A stretch of DNA of 64,000 bases from Terfezia claveryi (GCA_015179025.1 WHUX01000011.1:124001-188000); one strand, 5' to 3'. Shown: positions 22,664 through 33,626, numbered from the stretch's first letter. Numbers and translations: made by a program. The notes: generated by a model not told the origin, from the letters alone.

Positions 22664-23055
22664 GGGGGCTCTATAAGCGGCCGTGTATGTTCTGGTAAAC
22701 TTGGGCTAAAGGGTCACGCTGAGAATAGAACTCGCGATACTTTGCACAAAGGCTAAAACGGGTAACTTGTATACGGGAATATAATTAGGCGGTGCTTCTA
22801 CCAACTGTGCCATGATGGCTGTCTAATATCTAAGGATAACTGACCCCTATATATAGGCCGGTCAGTATCCCTATAATATTCTCCTGACAGATGGCTTTCT
22901 ACGAGTGTGGGTTCTGGGTAAGTCCTTTAGACTAGTCCCAGTAGTAATTACCGTCTTATCCGGTTCTTACGCCTACTCACTCTAGCCACTCACTCTCTAG
23001 CTATCTCGCCTTCTGCGAGATACGGGAGTGCCTACCAATCCGAGAGGGTCTGTCA
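22664..23055 (+). repeat. 3-prime LTR of the copia element
   Basis: Starts ACGGGGGCTCTATAAGCGGC, has a TATA-like CCTATATATAGGCC at about 22847, and shares its last 170 bp with the solo LTR at 16434-16905. The U3 part is much more diverged than the R/U5-like part, so the two LTRs represent different subfamilies. Confidence 0.65.
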
Positions 23056-23654
23056 GATTTTTAGGTAAATGAGACTATGGCTGAAGCTTGGGATGAGGCG
23101 TTTGGAACTCTACAGGATGTAGACCTCCAAGATCCCTAAACATATTCCAGTATTGGGAAAAAGAGAAATATTCTAATGTACTTATATCTTAGTGATGTTT
23201 GAGCATTTTAGCTACTGTGGCTCTTCTTCGACTTATTGAATAGTGTTGAAGGAAAATGGTATTAAGATCAGGCAAGGAAGACATTACTCTCAACACTCGG
23301 TAACAGTAAAACTGTTACCCTGAACCCCTGGTAAGAACCCCTGGTAACATAGTTAAAGGGCGCAACTTATTTCCTACTATATATCCTAACGCACACCCAA
23401 CTTATCTCACTTAACCAACGTATACACATCTTAATTGACTCAACCAACACAACTCATTTGAAGCCATATCCTCAGATTCATATCCACCTCAACCCCCACC
23501 CTCTGCGCAGTCAACATCGCAATCTAAATTCCATAGCCCTTGTACTTTGCCTGCATATTATGCATTTTGAAATAATCCATTTCATTCTTGAGAATCTACT
23601 AACGCTACACTAACACACACTGCACTCCAACATCTCCGTCCCCTTATTCGTCTG

Positions 23655-23990
23655 TATATCCGGGTCCATATGAGCCTGCAATACCGGGTCCTTATTCGCC
23701 TGGATCGTCGGGTCCATATGAGCCTGCAATACAGAGTACCGGGTCCTTATTCGCCTGGATCGCCGGGTCCATATTATTTCGCCTGGTTCGCCGGGTCCAT
23801 ATGAGCCTGCAAGACCGGGTCCTTATTTGCCTGGATCGCCGGGTCCATATTATTCGCCTGGATCGCCGGGTCGATATGAGCCTGCAATACCGGGTCCTTA
23901 TTAGCCTGTATATTCGCGTCCATATCATCCTGCAATTGGGTACTTGCCTGGATCGCTGGGTCCATATGAGCCTGCAAGACCAGGTCCTTA
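23655..23990. repeat. 24-bp tandem repeat array
   Basis: Two alternating 24-bp types, GGGTCCATATGAGCCTGCAA and GGGTCCTTATTCGCCTGGAT (plus four bases each), make a 48-bp higher-order unit. On the minus strand each unit is exactly eight codons. Confidence 0.85.
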
Positions 23991-24154
23991 TCCGCGCCCA
24001 TATGAGCTCGGTAGTGTAAAGAAGCATAGAAATCAGTCCGCGTAGTCTTGGGTGCAATAAACAGGAGAATATCTCTAAGTCCCAGCCGGCCACACCTTGA
24101 AAATAGAAGGGACACTTCGTGCTGCCCTCCCCGAGGTCGGATCCAGCTACCCAA
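23774..24154 (-). CDS. Possible protein with octapeptide repeats
   Basis: An open minus-strand frame of 126 codons. The last 80 or so residues are alternating octapeptides DPAIQANK and DPVLQAHM; before them is KTTRTDFYASLHYRAHMGAD. There is no ATG at the listed start, so any real gene would begin further in or use an unseen exon. A frame change at about 23775 (an extra ATT in the array) ends the run. The frame is open simply because the unit is 24 bp, so coding is uncertain. It resembles no family I know. Confidence 0.25.
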   Translation of the reverse strand: MGSWIRPRGGQHEVSLLFSRCGRLGLRDILLFIAPKTTRTDFYASLHYRAHMGADKDLVLQAHMDPAIQASTQLQDDMDANIQANKDPVLQAHIDPAIQANNMDPAIQANKDPVLQAHMDPANQAK

Positions 24155-24295
24155 CTGACTGACGCTGTCTCAGAACCTGTCTTACCTGCAACCACTCCTG
24201 CTTTCTTGCATGGCGTCGGTTGGAGCTCCAGCTGCTCTTGGCAAAATCTAGGACCGAAGAAGAAATAGCTGTGTGTGGGAAGGTAAGGGCGGCCT

Positions 24296-24432
24296 CTCAA
24301 TATGTATGAAAACCATGCATTCGCGGGCTGTTCATATGTATGAAAACGATGCTTTCGCGAGCTCTCAATATGCTTGAAAACCATGCTGAAAACCATGCTT
24401 CCGCGAGCTCTCAGTATGTATGAAAACCATGT
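24296..24432. repeat. Tandem repeat with TATGTATGAAAACCATG core
   Basis: Four imperfect units containing TATGAAAACCATGC and TCGCGAGCTCTCA. A related degenerate version (ATGTATGGAAATCATGACTT) lies at 33400-33490. Both are preceded by a related segment (GTTGGAGCTCC), so this is a dispersed composite repeat. Confidence 0.7.
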
Positions 24433-24659
24433 AGATGGGAGCCCAGATAGACGGGTCGGGACGCGACGTGACGGAAAGTAGGCGACCTGACGCAGGCCAT
24501 AGGGGTAAGGATGCATGACGAAGGTGGGACGCAACGAGACGCAGGCACACACATGGTGGGACGGAGGTGGACGCTACGTGACGCAGACTGAGGCAGATGA
24601 AGCGCCTGATGTGGGGGAAGTAGGAGTGTGTTCTGACGCAGATTTTTTTTCGCTGATGG

Positions 24660-25200
24660 ACGCAGAGGAAGTGCAGAGGATACGGGACCTAGGAGGCAAA
24701 TGACAGTGTGACTGCAATTTGAATTTCCTGAGGCCTGTCAGTGATGACTGAGACTGGTGGTTCAAGGAGGAGGGAATGACCGTACAATATATAGTTTTTG
24801 ATCCTGAGGGCCTGGCTGAAAAACAAAACCAAGCCGTTCAAAGTTGGTATAGGGGCCGAGAATATGGCAGCTGCAGAGTACTACGTTGGGATCGCATACT
24901 AGTATGTAAAAAAACAAAAGGCTGTAGAACTGGGTGGTGTACAGAGTACTAGTGTGGTGTAGCGTGGTGTGCCAAAAGAGGAGTAGCACGATTCCTAAAA
25001 TAGTAGTCTGCGAGACCAGAAATGGTTAGTCTGGTTGGCACAGAAATGGTAGGGGCCAAATCAGGACTGACTAGTGTGACTTCCCAAAAAGGTAATCAAA
25101 CAATGCTAGGGAAAATAATTGCAGATTGCCTGTTTAGTGCTGCGATGGGAGACTTTATCACGGGGTCACCCACTGCAGGACTAGGATTGACAGCTTGGCA
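24660..25200. repeat. Dispersed repeat B, copy 1 (second copy 31080-31560)
   Basis: Shares hundreds of bases with 31080-31560, including GCAGAGGAAGTGCAGAGGAT, GAATGACCGTACAATATATA and GGCCGAGAATATGGCAGCTG. A third, shorter match is at 32535-32700. Positions 25017-25050 carry a 24-bp insertion relative to the other copies (see findings). Confidence 0.75.
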
Positions 25201-25350
25201 GAACACTTGGTGAGCCTAGTTTTCAACATCCTTGTTCTTGTCTTCCTGTAGTTTATTCACATTCTGCGACAATACTCTCCACAGAAAATGTCTACAACTG
25301 CTGAAGCAAGTAATCTATAAAAATGTGCTACCCAGCTCTCACATCTCCAG

Positions 25351-25791
25351 CCCTCTCAAGTCAAACTATACCTTGTATCAGTTGGGGTTACAGTCGATAA
25401 TGTTGATATCAAAGGCACTGTAAGTATAGAAGCCCAGCTACTGGTAGTAACAGACATTGACACTACTCAGAGGACTGTGCCGGAAGGCAGTATGGCAATG
25501 GCAGAGGTCAGGTGGACGTTACAGAAATATATTGGAGACAAAGATGTCAATACAGTCTACGTGTTTGTGGAATTCCCACGATCACAGCCAGTGGTTCAGG
25601 TCGCGAGTAAGTCTTCAATACATGGCGAAGAATTTGAAGCTCTCAAGAAGGCGTTGGAAGCTTTCACACAGGACCAGGTGTTTGAATTGATTATTGAACC
25701 AAAACGGACCACTTCAGTTCAAGTTGCCTTCTATCAGGAAAGAACATATATTTTTATGATTGAAGCAATGTTTTCTGGCTTGGAGGTCTAG
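25351..25791 (+). CDS. Hypothetical protein, 5-prime exon unresolved
   Basis: An open frame of about 146 codons ends at 25791: VKLYLVSVGVTVDNVDIKG, then MAEVRWTLQKYIGDKDVNTV, IHGEEFEALKKALEAFTQDQ and ELIIEPKRTTSVQVAFYQ. Possible acceptors (CAG at 25335 and 25350) precede it, and an ATG at 25288 with a donor at 25310 lies upstream, but that exon does not match the phase, so the start is unknown. Alternating beta strands and one helix give a compact, protein-like pattern. No known family is recognised. It follows dispersed repeat B. Confidence 0.4.
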   Translation, partial: PSQVKLYLVSVGVTVDNVDIKGTVSIEAQLLVVTDIDTTQRTVPEGSMAMAEVRWTLQKYIGDKDVNTVYVFVEFPRSQPVVQVASKSSIHGEEFEALKKALEAFTQDQVFELIIEPKRTTSVQVAFYQERTYIFMIEAMFSGLEV

Positions 25792-28455
25792 AGGTCTAGC
25801 GGGGTCTTTTTTTCTCAGGAGAGATAATTTCTTATCTCTTTAGATAAGTGAGTGAATATTCAGGTCAATAGATTCATGGGATTCAGGAGTCCAAATATGG
25901 CTAATTATGCAGGGTCCAAATACAGACTCTTTTGGGGTGCCAAAACTATACTTATGGTAATATTGTCTTGGTCGCGATTTGGACCTTTCAGTCCCAGAAA
26001 TGGACTTCCAATTTTCAATTTCCACGTTGGGACTACAGAGGTAGGTAACTTCGGCATATAGTCTCATGCCAAGACCCCTACTACTAGGTTGTTCTACAGC
26101 ATATAGTCTCATGCCAAGACCCTCTGTGGTATAAGACTATACAGCATAGTCTCGTGCACAGCAGTGAAGTCCGGCTTAGATAATGTCCATACCCAGTGCA
26201 TTATGTAAGCTTAGTTCTCACGATATCTATTCGCCCACACAACCGCTGGAACGATGACCTCAGGCTGGCGCAACTGGAGGAAATGCGAGAGCTCACACGA
26301 GAACGAGTTTTTCAGGAAGGCGCTCAAGCAGAACACGCTAATAATTTCTCTATCCTATAAAGGAAAAGTCGTAACTTAGATATCTAGCTGTTTTGAGAGG
26401 AAGCAAGGGGCTCGTCATGACGAGCTTATTATTCTCAAACATAACAATGTTACTGTACGACGCGAGCACGCATATCAACGCAAACATCAGTGCGAATACC
26501 ACACCCTACATCAACGCGGATGGCATTCCAAATCTACTGATGTTCTCTACACCACTACAGAGTACTACGCTATACCATTCAACCTTATATCTGTTTTCTA
26601 TGTCCCCATACTCATAACTAGGAAGACACTCGTGCTTGACTGATCATTAAAGGGGTTGTAGAAGGGTGTGCAATTCGGTATCATAATGAGTCTATCTGGC
26701 ACTCTACGTATCGCCTATAAACGAAAATCTTGAAAACGATGAAAGATATCTCTTATCCTAAACTGTATGAAAACCCCAACCAGACTTTGAAATCGAACAA
26801 TCGAGTAAAGAAGCGGGACCTGGTTTGGTTGAGCGAGACTCTGCTTCGCCTGGCTTCTTAACCCAGTCGCCAGATAGCTGATTGATATAATAGTCTCGTG
26901 TAGGCTCAGCTAGTAGAGCTGTTACGAGTATTTCCCATTCAGTGACTTAAATTTTGCGAAAACATGAAGAGTAATATATTGCTAAATCTTCATTGCTTCA
27001 GAGAGCGTGCCAGAAGATTCCCCAAAGATTGCTTCTTTATTCTTCGTGTAATAACTGCTGTTCCTTCTTAACAATAACGATAACCTTTTATGGTGAACAA
27101 CGGCACCCGCGTTTTCCTTGACTAGTAGGATTACCTTCTTAATTCCAACGCACCCATACACAACAAAACAAGCATCCAAGGCCCTATTCCTCCGGTACTG
27201 TAATGATGATAGAAGAGTGTGGTATGAAGGTTTAGGTTGAGATTGAGCGAATTCTCGTGCACTTCGGTCGTGAGAACTATGGAGCGATTTCAGCAAAAAA
27301 GTACATGTTATAGAAGTGGTGGATCGGGTCGGCGTGAATTAAACTACTCATATGGGAGGTTAGAGCAAACATTAATGGATGTTTTGGGAAGTTGTAATAG
27401 TAGGTAACTCGTCATGACGAACCCCTTTCTGCATTCCAGACACTACTTTTCCCTTTGCAGGATAGTGAGACTTTTAGCGTGTTCTGCTTGAGCGCCTTCC
27501 GTTTTTCAGGACCAAGAACATATCTGGAAAGCTGCAATACCCCGATATGCCGCCCCAAGACTTGGAGATCTGGTCCTTCGAAGAAGGTTTTAGGTGGACA
27601 ACAGTTTGGGTATGAAGTTGTATACAAAATGGGATGGGCCGTATAGGTTATTATTAGGGGCGAGCTAGTGATCTCGGTGATATCTGTCAGTATATCGGTA
27701 TTTGGGGCCTACGAGGGCACAATCACTAGGCTCGGGCCTAACTGGGCTAAAGATGCGAAGAATATAGACTGATTCATTCGATAAAGTAAAGTAACCCAGC
27801 GATACAAGACAAGACTTCGCTTGAGTCTTAGAGAACAAGAACTAGATACAAGACGTGGGCAAATATATATAGAAAGCGGGGTTGACTTCAGGCCACCGAC
27901 CATCGAGTGGTTGTCAGCCCGGTCCACATAAACTCAGCCGTAATAGTTATCTAGAATAGCAAAGTTGGAGTCTCGGAGGATCTGGAGGATTCAAAAACAG
28001 GCAAAGTGATCGGACGGTATGCATTTGAAGCGCTGAAGGTGTTCGTGCCACGGGAAGAAAGTATAGGCGATGATTGTATTATGAAGACGGAGGTTTGGGT
28101 TCCATGGCCGGAGGGGTTAGGCAATAGGCCAGAGGGGCGAGGTGATAATCAAGGGGTGAGATTGGGGCTGTGACTAGCTGTAACGGGCATCTTGCATTTT
28201 TCTATATTCACGAAGTTCATATATTAAAATGGGGGTGCACGAAAAACTCAGATCAGCTGTATTAGATTAGCGCAATTAGTTTAGTTTGAATGCCCAAAGG
28301 GGAAAGGGGGATGAGGTTCCTAACTAACTATATAGTTTGTCTTTTCTTCTTCTTCTTCAGTTTCATTATCATTCTCATAGTTACGTTTCTTTTTCATGGA
28401 GTGATCCTCCTTGCCCGTTGCCTCTTCTTTTCTCTCAACAGTGCTTGTCTATAGA
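25792..28455. other. 2.7 kb without a supported gene
   Basis: Positions 26050-26130 contain two copies of CATATAGTCTCATGCCAAGA. A near-inverted pair, AGGGGCTCGTCATGACGAG at about 26405 and its relative at about 27410, may be ends of a lost 1-kb element. Positions 27640-27930 look LTR-like but match nothing else here. The last 130 bp (CTTCTTCTTCTT near 28345) look like the promoter of the gene at 28456. Confidence 0.4.
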
Positions 28456-29642
28456 ATGGCAACACCTCAAACCTCCGCTTCTCCTTCACCCCCTCGTCCA
28501 CCCTCCTCTCCTAACGTGCCAGAAAGCGTCCATATGTCGGTCCCACACCCAGCTGCAGCACCTCCGGTCAACGCATCTCCAACACAACCTTCCCCCACCC
28601 CTCCCACCCCGCTAGCTGCAACGTCTACCAACACTGCTCCTTCTGCCTCCGCAATTATCATAATCACACGTTGATTGCTCATCAATTCTCTAACGATGGA
28701 GTCCTCCCGTACGTTGGTCAATTAATCAAATTCCGCCTGGTAACCCCCTTGACCGGTCCCGGCTCAATTCTCAGTGCCTCAGTGCCCTCCCGTGCTACTA
28801 AACACAACTACCACTCCGCCGTTGTTATCGGAATCCGCATCGATCGCCCTCGTCAAACACTTGTCTTCATCGTGTTCCCTATCCCATCATACAGCTCGGC
28901 CGCCACAATTGGCTTGGACTCGGCTTCATGGATTGCGCAAATGGCCCATGCTGAGAAAATAAAACATATCCCTATGCCGTGTATGGGCGGTACTGCTAGT
29001 AGTATGCCGGTTGAGTTTGGAAAGCCGGTCAAGCCGGTGACCATCGCAACGAATGGACAACCAACTGATTACATTGACCACCGCCCAAGTTGGATTTATA
29101 TCGTGGAAGATATCATTCCGTTGCCATTCAATGCCATGTGGAAGAGTTACAACCCGGATGTGCACTTCCCTAGTGAGGATGTCCGGCGGTTGCAGTTGTA
29201 TCATAACACTCTGCCACTATCAACTATGGATACGAGTCTCACGGTTAATATGCTCCGGTTACCAGACATTAACCACCCCATCTATACACTCCCGAGCGAC
29301 CACTGGTTATTTGGTCCAGACGTACAGATCCTTGATCCGTATGGGGTGTATAGCAGTGCTGATACACCCATGCATGAGTTTGATGATGACGATGATGATT
29401 ATGACACCAATGACGATGATGAGCCGGAGTACTCCTTTCTTGAGTTTCATCAGATGATAGGGAACAAGAGCCCCGAAATCAGGAAGCTTATTGAGGAAAA
29501 TGATAGGAGAATTAAAGCAGAGAAACAGTCGGCAATTGTGGATTGGATGAGCGGTGTATGTGGGGGCGGGGGGGATGGAAATGGAAATGGGAACGATATC
29601 GATACCCCCCTCCTCATTCCCAGTCCTTGTGAGGTGGACTGA
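28456..29642 (+). CDS. Hypothetical fungal protein with Pro-rich start and acidic tail; frame break
   Basis: ATG at 28456 opens a 70-residue Pro/Ser/Ala-rich disordered segment in one frame, which ends at TGA 28672-28674. The main domain (GQLIKFRLVTPL, HNYHSAVVIGIRIDRPRQTL, VFIVFPIPSYS, PSWIYIVEDIIPLPFNAMW) continues in another frame to 29642. The frames overlap near 28650-28672, so a one-base indel, or an intron I cannot place, separates them. The C-terminal part holds an Asp run (FDDDDDDYDTNDDDEPE) and a Gly/Asn-rich tail. The pattern is that of uncharacterised multi-copy fungal proteins. Function unknown. Confidence 0.5.
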
Positions 29643-29838
29643 AATCCGCGACTCGCATGTTTGTCCTTGTGCTTTTTCCATACACCATATTATTCTCGGC
29701 AGAGTGTTGGTGTTATATGGGGGTGCATTATTTCCATGGTCGGGGGTTGGCGTTTGCAGGTTTGTAATGGTACGTACCCTCAAGGATGAAGAACATTGGG
29801 CTTTGCAACCACAACACAACACATCAGCTTCGATCTAG

Positions 29839-30133
29839 GTGAGAGCATTGCCAGGCCTGCGACAAGTGTACGCGTAGCTAACGTATGTCACAGAGTTCTT
29901 CAGGAATATCGACACTGCTAGGCCTCTAATATGTGCACGCGTGGGTGAGCTATCAGCAAGTTCAGCTGCAAATACAGGTGATATAGGTGAGAGCATTGGC
30001 AGACCTCCGATATGTCGACGAGTAACTAACCCATCTCACAGGCTTCTGGAAGTGAGCGAGCCAGTTTAGGTGATATAGGTGAGAGCATTGCCAGACCTGC
30101 AATATGTGCACGCAGTACTAACCTATCTCACAG
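29839..30133 (+). repeat. Three 55-bp intron-like units (plus one decayed) in tandem
   Basis: Units at 29839-29893, 29987-30041 and 30079-30133 are each exactly 55 bp. They start GTGAGAGCATTG, have CTAAC about 15 bases from the end, and finish TCACAG: a full set of spliceosomal signals. A decayed relative without splice sites lies inside the first spacer (about 29905-29955). Two of the three are preceded by GGTGATATAG. They look like repeated intron-plus-exon blocks or mobile introns; no gene is certain around them. Confidence 0.7.
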
Positions 30134-30138
30134 GGTTC

Positions 30139-30420
30139 AAATGTCTCCATTTCCATGGCTGCGGCGTCTCCATTTCCATGGCTCCAATGTCTCCATTTCC
30201 ACAGCTCCGACGTCTCCATTTCCACAGCTCCGATGTCTCCATTGCTACAGCACCGACGTCTCCATTTCCATGGCACCGACGTCTCCATTTCCATGTCTCC
30301 AATGTCTCCATTTCCATGTCTCCGATGTCTCCATTGCTACAGCTCCGACGTCTCCATTTCCATGGCTCCGAAGTCTCCATTTCTACGACTCCAATGTCTT
30401 AATACACAGCTCCAACGTCT
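30139..30420. repeat. 23-bp tandem array, 12 units
   Basis: Unit GTCTCCATTTCCATGGCTCC plus three bases (AAT, GAC or GAT), with a variant ATTGCTACAGC. Because 23 is not a multiple of three and the unit has no stop in any forward phase, all three plus frames stay open through the array. The apparent ORFs (for example 30155-30574) are a by-product, although the one ending at 30574 continues about 35 codons beyond the array. Confidence 0.85.
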
Positions 30421-31589
30421 GCATTTCCCTGCGTCTGATTTCTCTATTTCAATAGTACCGATATGTACTGTGGCGGATGGGTCTGTCTTCATTGGTGAGA
30501 GGCAATATGGGTTGCGGTTGCCCCGCAATATGCGGAGGTCGAAGGAGGTTCTAGCACTGCCTCTAATGGTATAGGCTTTTATGTACATAAAGATCTCTCA
30601 ATATTATTGACGTTCACAATGCTTCTTTGCTCTTCATCGGCTGTAACATGCTTCCATTGTAGGGAGGCTAAATATCCATCCGTTTCGGACTGAACAACTA
30701 AGGCCAGGTTAGCCATGCAGAAGGGTTGAGGTTGAAAGCTTATAGTATGCCTGGGCGTCTGGGAGACACCAGAGATACCAGGAGCCATATGCGAAAGGGA
30801 GGACATCCCGATGCCATATACTGAAAGGAGGCCGTCCGGACGCCCTGTGCTGAAGGGAGGTCATCGGGACGCCAGGAGCAAGAGGCAGGTCCTCCGGACG
30901 CCCCTCAGCCGGAGGATGGCGTCCGGGAGACATGGACGCCATATAAATCGTTCCTGATGAGCACTCGCCCTGTGACGCACACTATGTAGACAATACTTTG
31001 GAGGTCTATCGGGGATGCCGGAAAAAGAGTGGCAGACCATAGGAGGAGGCAAATGACGGTGCAAGTGCAATATATTTGAGTGATGCAGAGGAAGTGCAGA
31101 GGATACGGAGCCTAGGAGGCAAATGACAGTGTGACTGCAATTTGGTGATGACTGGTAGATGACTGGAGGGGCTGTAGAGACTGGTGGTTCAAGGAGGAGG
31201 GAATGACCGTACAATATATAGTTTTTGATCCTGAGGGCCTGGCTGAAAAACCAATGATCTGTCATATCCTAGGACATGTTGAGATAAACCAAGCCGTTCA
31301 AAGTTGGTATAGGGGCCGAGAATATGGCAGCTGCAGAGTCCTATGTTGGGACCGCATACTGTGTATATAAAAAAACAAAAGGCTGTAGAGTACTGGAGTA
31401 CTGGTGTGGTGTTGCAGAATACCGGTGTGGTGTGCCAAAAGAGGAGTAGCACGATTCCTAAAATGGTAGTCTGCGAGACCAGAAATGGTAGGGGCCAAAT
31501 CGGGACTGACTAGTGTGACTTCCCAAAAAGGTAATCAAATAATGCTAGGGAAAATATACGAGGGGCTTGTGCCAACCAGACTACTTTAT

Positions 31590-31880
31590 CGCGGGATCTC
31601 CTACTGTAGTTAATTGGCACTACCTAGACCTGCTAGCGTAGTCACTACCATATTCAACTCGGATGATCGCCTATCAGTGTAGTTACTTCATGTTGGAAAT
31701 ATCTAGCGTCCTTCACATGCTCCAATAATAATGCTGTATTTCTACTATTAATTGTTGGTTTCGACGCCAATCTGTGGCGCAGAAATAATGCCACATTTCT
31801 ATGTGACATACTAGCCCACCCCAGAACCTAGTCACTTGCTGGCTTTGTAAAAAGAGCTGGCCTTGCCAACAACTGTTTAC
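31590..31880. repeat. Dispersed repeat A, copy 3 (3-prime truncated)
   Basis: Begins ATCTCCTACTGTAGTTAATT and ends at TTGCCAACAACTG, where it diverges from the other copies. A TIR fragment (AGGGGCTTGTGCCAACCAGA) replaces about 35 bp just upstream relative to the copy at 32640-32690. Confidence 0.6.
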
Positions 31881-32539
31881 GGATTCTCACACGAGGTGGT
31901 CTACGCTGAGGCTCTACGCTAAAGTGCTAACCGAGCCAACAGCCCGCTGAGACTGAAGACGTGGATTGATCACCCACAGCATGGTCTAGCAATGGGGCCC
32001 TCTACTTGGAGGTACCGGTAGAGTGACTGGCCGGAACACATGTGTACCGTTCTAGCGATGCCTGAAGGGCTGGGGCTAGGTCGTATCAAGCTTATGGGAT
32101 AACTGCTTCTCATGGAGGATCGGGTCAAGGCGTCATGGATTCGCAAGTATGTTGATTTGCAAGCATGTATTCGTTTGATTTGCAAGCATGTATCCGAAGG
32201 TTCGGGAAGTCCATGCCTTGGGCTACGTCGTGAGGGGCTCATAGAGCTGGGGCCTCGTAGGGCTCATAAGGCTCATAGAGGATTAGGGCGCGGCTCCTGC
32301 TATCTATGTAGATAGAAACGGCAGAAATCAAGCACTGTCTTGATGCTCGCTCGCACCCAATTCTTGCTGTGCTCGCTACGCGACGCCCTGCGCCACTCTC
32401 CGTCATCTCTCAGCTAGACGAAGGCCCTTTGCCACCCGCTAGCCCACGAGCTCGCTAAAGAGCCTTTGCTCACTAGAACCAGACTAGGTTTTCTAGTCTG
32501 GTTGGCACAATCACAACACCCTCGTAGAGGGTGTCGCTT

Positions 32540-33310
32540 CCTAAAATGGTAGTCTGCGAGACCAGAAATGGTAGGTAGGGGCCAAATCAGGACTGACTAG
32601 TGTGACTTCCCAAAAAGGTAATCAAACAATGCCAGGGAAAATAATTGCAGATTGCCTGTTTAGTGCTGCGATGGGAGACTTTATCGCGGGATCTCCTACC
32701 GTAGTTAATTGGCACTGCTAGCGTAGTCACTACCTCGGATGGTCTTAATGTTGGAAATTCTATATCTAGCGTGTATTTCCACTATTCATTGTTGGTTTCG
32801 ACGCCAATCTGTGGTACAGAAGTTCTATATATGACATACTGTATCTAATCTACTAGGATTACTCGGATATTGTTATCAAAGTCCTGCGTAAGTGTAGCCC
32901 ACCTCAGAACCTAGTCACTTGCTGGCCTTGTAAAAAGAGCTGGCCTTGCCAACAACAATAACGCATGCATGAGGTATTCGTGATGAGCGAGATTATTCAT
33001 GTCCACTATGCCGTAGGAGGAAAGCGCGCATCATATGTCCACATGAGAACATACCTAGACTACAAGAGGCAGTGGCTTGGAAAATTCTCACGAACTTTAG
33101 TAAAGGTTTCAATTCCGTAATGGACTGGTCCGTTGCGGAATCCAGTCCATTCCGGTATGGACTGAATCCCGGAACGGGCCAGAACAGATATATGTTCGTT
33201 ATAAGTATCGTATCCTTAAGAAAACAAAAAATGCTAAATATGTGGTACTATTACTGGTGGACAAGCGACAGAAATGAACCCTACATACAGGCAGTCCCGC
33301 TATCTCTCTT
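32540..33310. repeat. Dispersed repeat A, copy 4, joined to repeat B sequence
   Basis: Starts with repeat-B-like sequence (AATGGTAGTCTGCGAGACCA), continues without a break into repeat A at TAGTTAATTGGCAC, and ends after CAGACAGAAATG-like and CAGGCAGTCCC sequence also seen near 4900. The A and B families are therefore probably parts of one longer element. Confidence 0.65.
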
Positions 33311-33626
33311 AGAACCAGTTTAACTACAATCATCCCGCTGCGTCAGTTGGAGCTCCTCCTACTCTTAGCAAAACCTAGTACAGAGGAGAGAAGGCAAAGG
33401 TATAGAAATCATGGCTTTTCGGCCTCTATATATGTATGGAAATCATGACTTTTCGGCCTCTATATATGCATGCAATTCATGCCTTCGCCTTATCAATATA
33501 GGTCATTTCTTCTCCAAGCGATGTGGATCGAAGAAGCGTCTGCCGAGTGGACTATACCTGCGGGGTGTCCGCACACCACTCATAACACATAGGGCAGACG
33601 CTTCGTGCCACTTCAGCTCCCCCCCA

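Larger units (their letters stand above)
21083..23055 (+). mobile_element. Truncated Ty1/copia retrotransposon with 3-prime LTR
   Basis: Integrase is followed by RT on the plus strand, the copia order. The 5-prime LTR, Gag, protease and the start of integrase are missing. RT ends abruptly after QLDIKI and joins the LTR start at 22664, so the rest of RT and RNase H has been deleted. Several stops interrupt integrase. The insertion begins within about 100 bp of the stop of the Crinkler-type gene. Confidence 0.8.
30575..33626. other. Nested repeats without a supported gene
   Basis: Positions 30745-30930 are rich in GACGCC/GGACGCC-type short repeats. Positions 31080-31560 are dispersed repeat B; 31590-31880 and 32540-33310 are dispersed repeat A; 32470-32530 is a junction of two TIR ends (AACCAGACTAG, TTTT, CTAGTCTGGTT). 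An inverted pair AAGCGTCTGCC/GGCAGACGCTT spans about 33535-33600. Positions 31890-32470 show only short frames and no resemblance. Confidence 0.5.

Noticed and set aside
23692..24552. 286-codon minus ORF rich in Arg/Ile/Trp
   Set aside because: An alternative phase of the same 24-bp array; composition is repeat-driven and extends into a second repeat (24296-24432).
26400..27432. Possible 1-kb TIR element bounded by CTCGTCATGACGAG-type sequence
   Set aside because: Much of the match is the self-palindromic core; similarity outside it is short and no target duplication is visible.
30155..30574. 139-codon ORF through the 23-bp array
   Set aside because: Frames are open only because of the repeat; the non-repetitive 35-codon tail has no recognised family. 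Not called as a gene.
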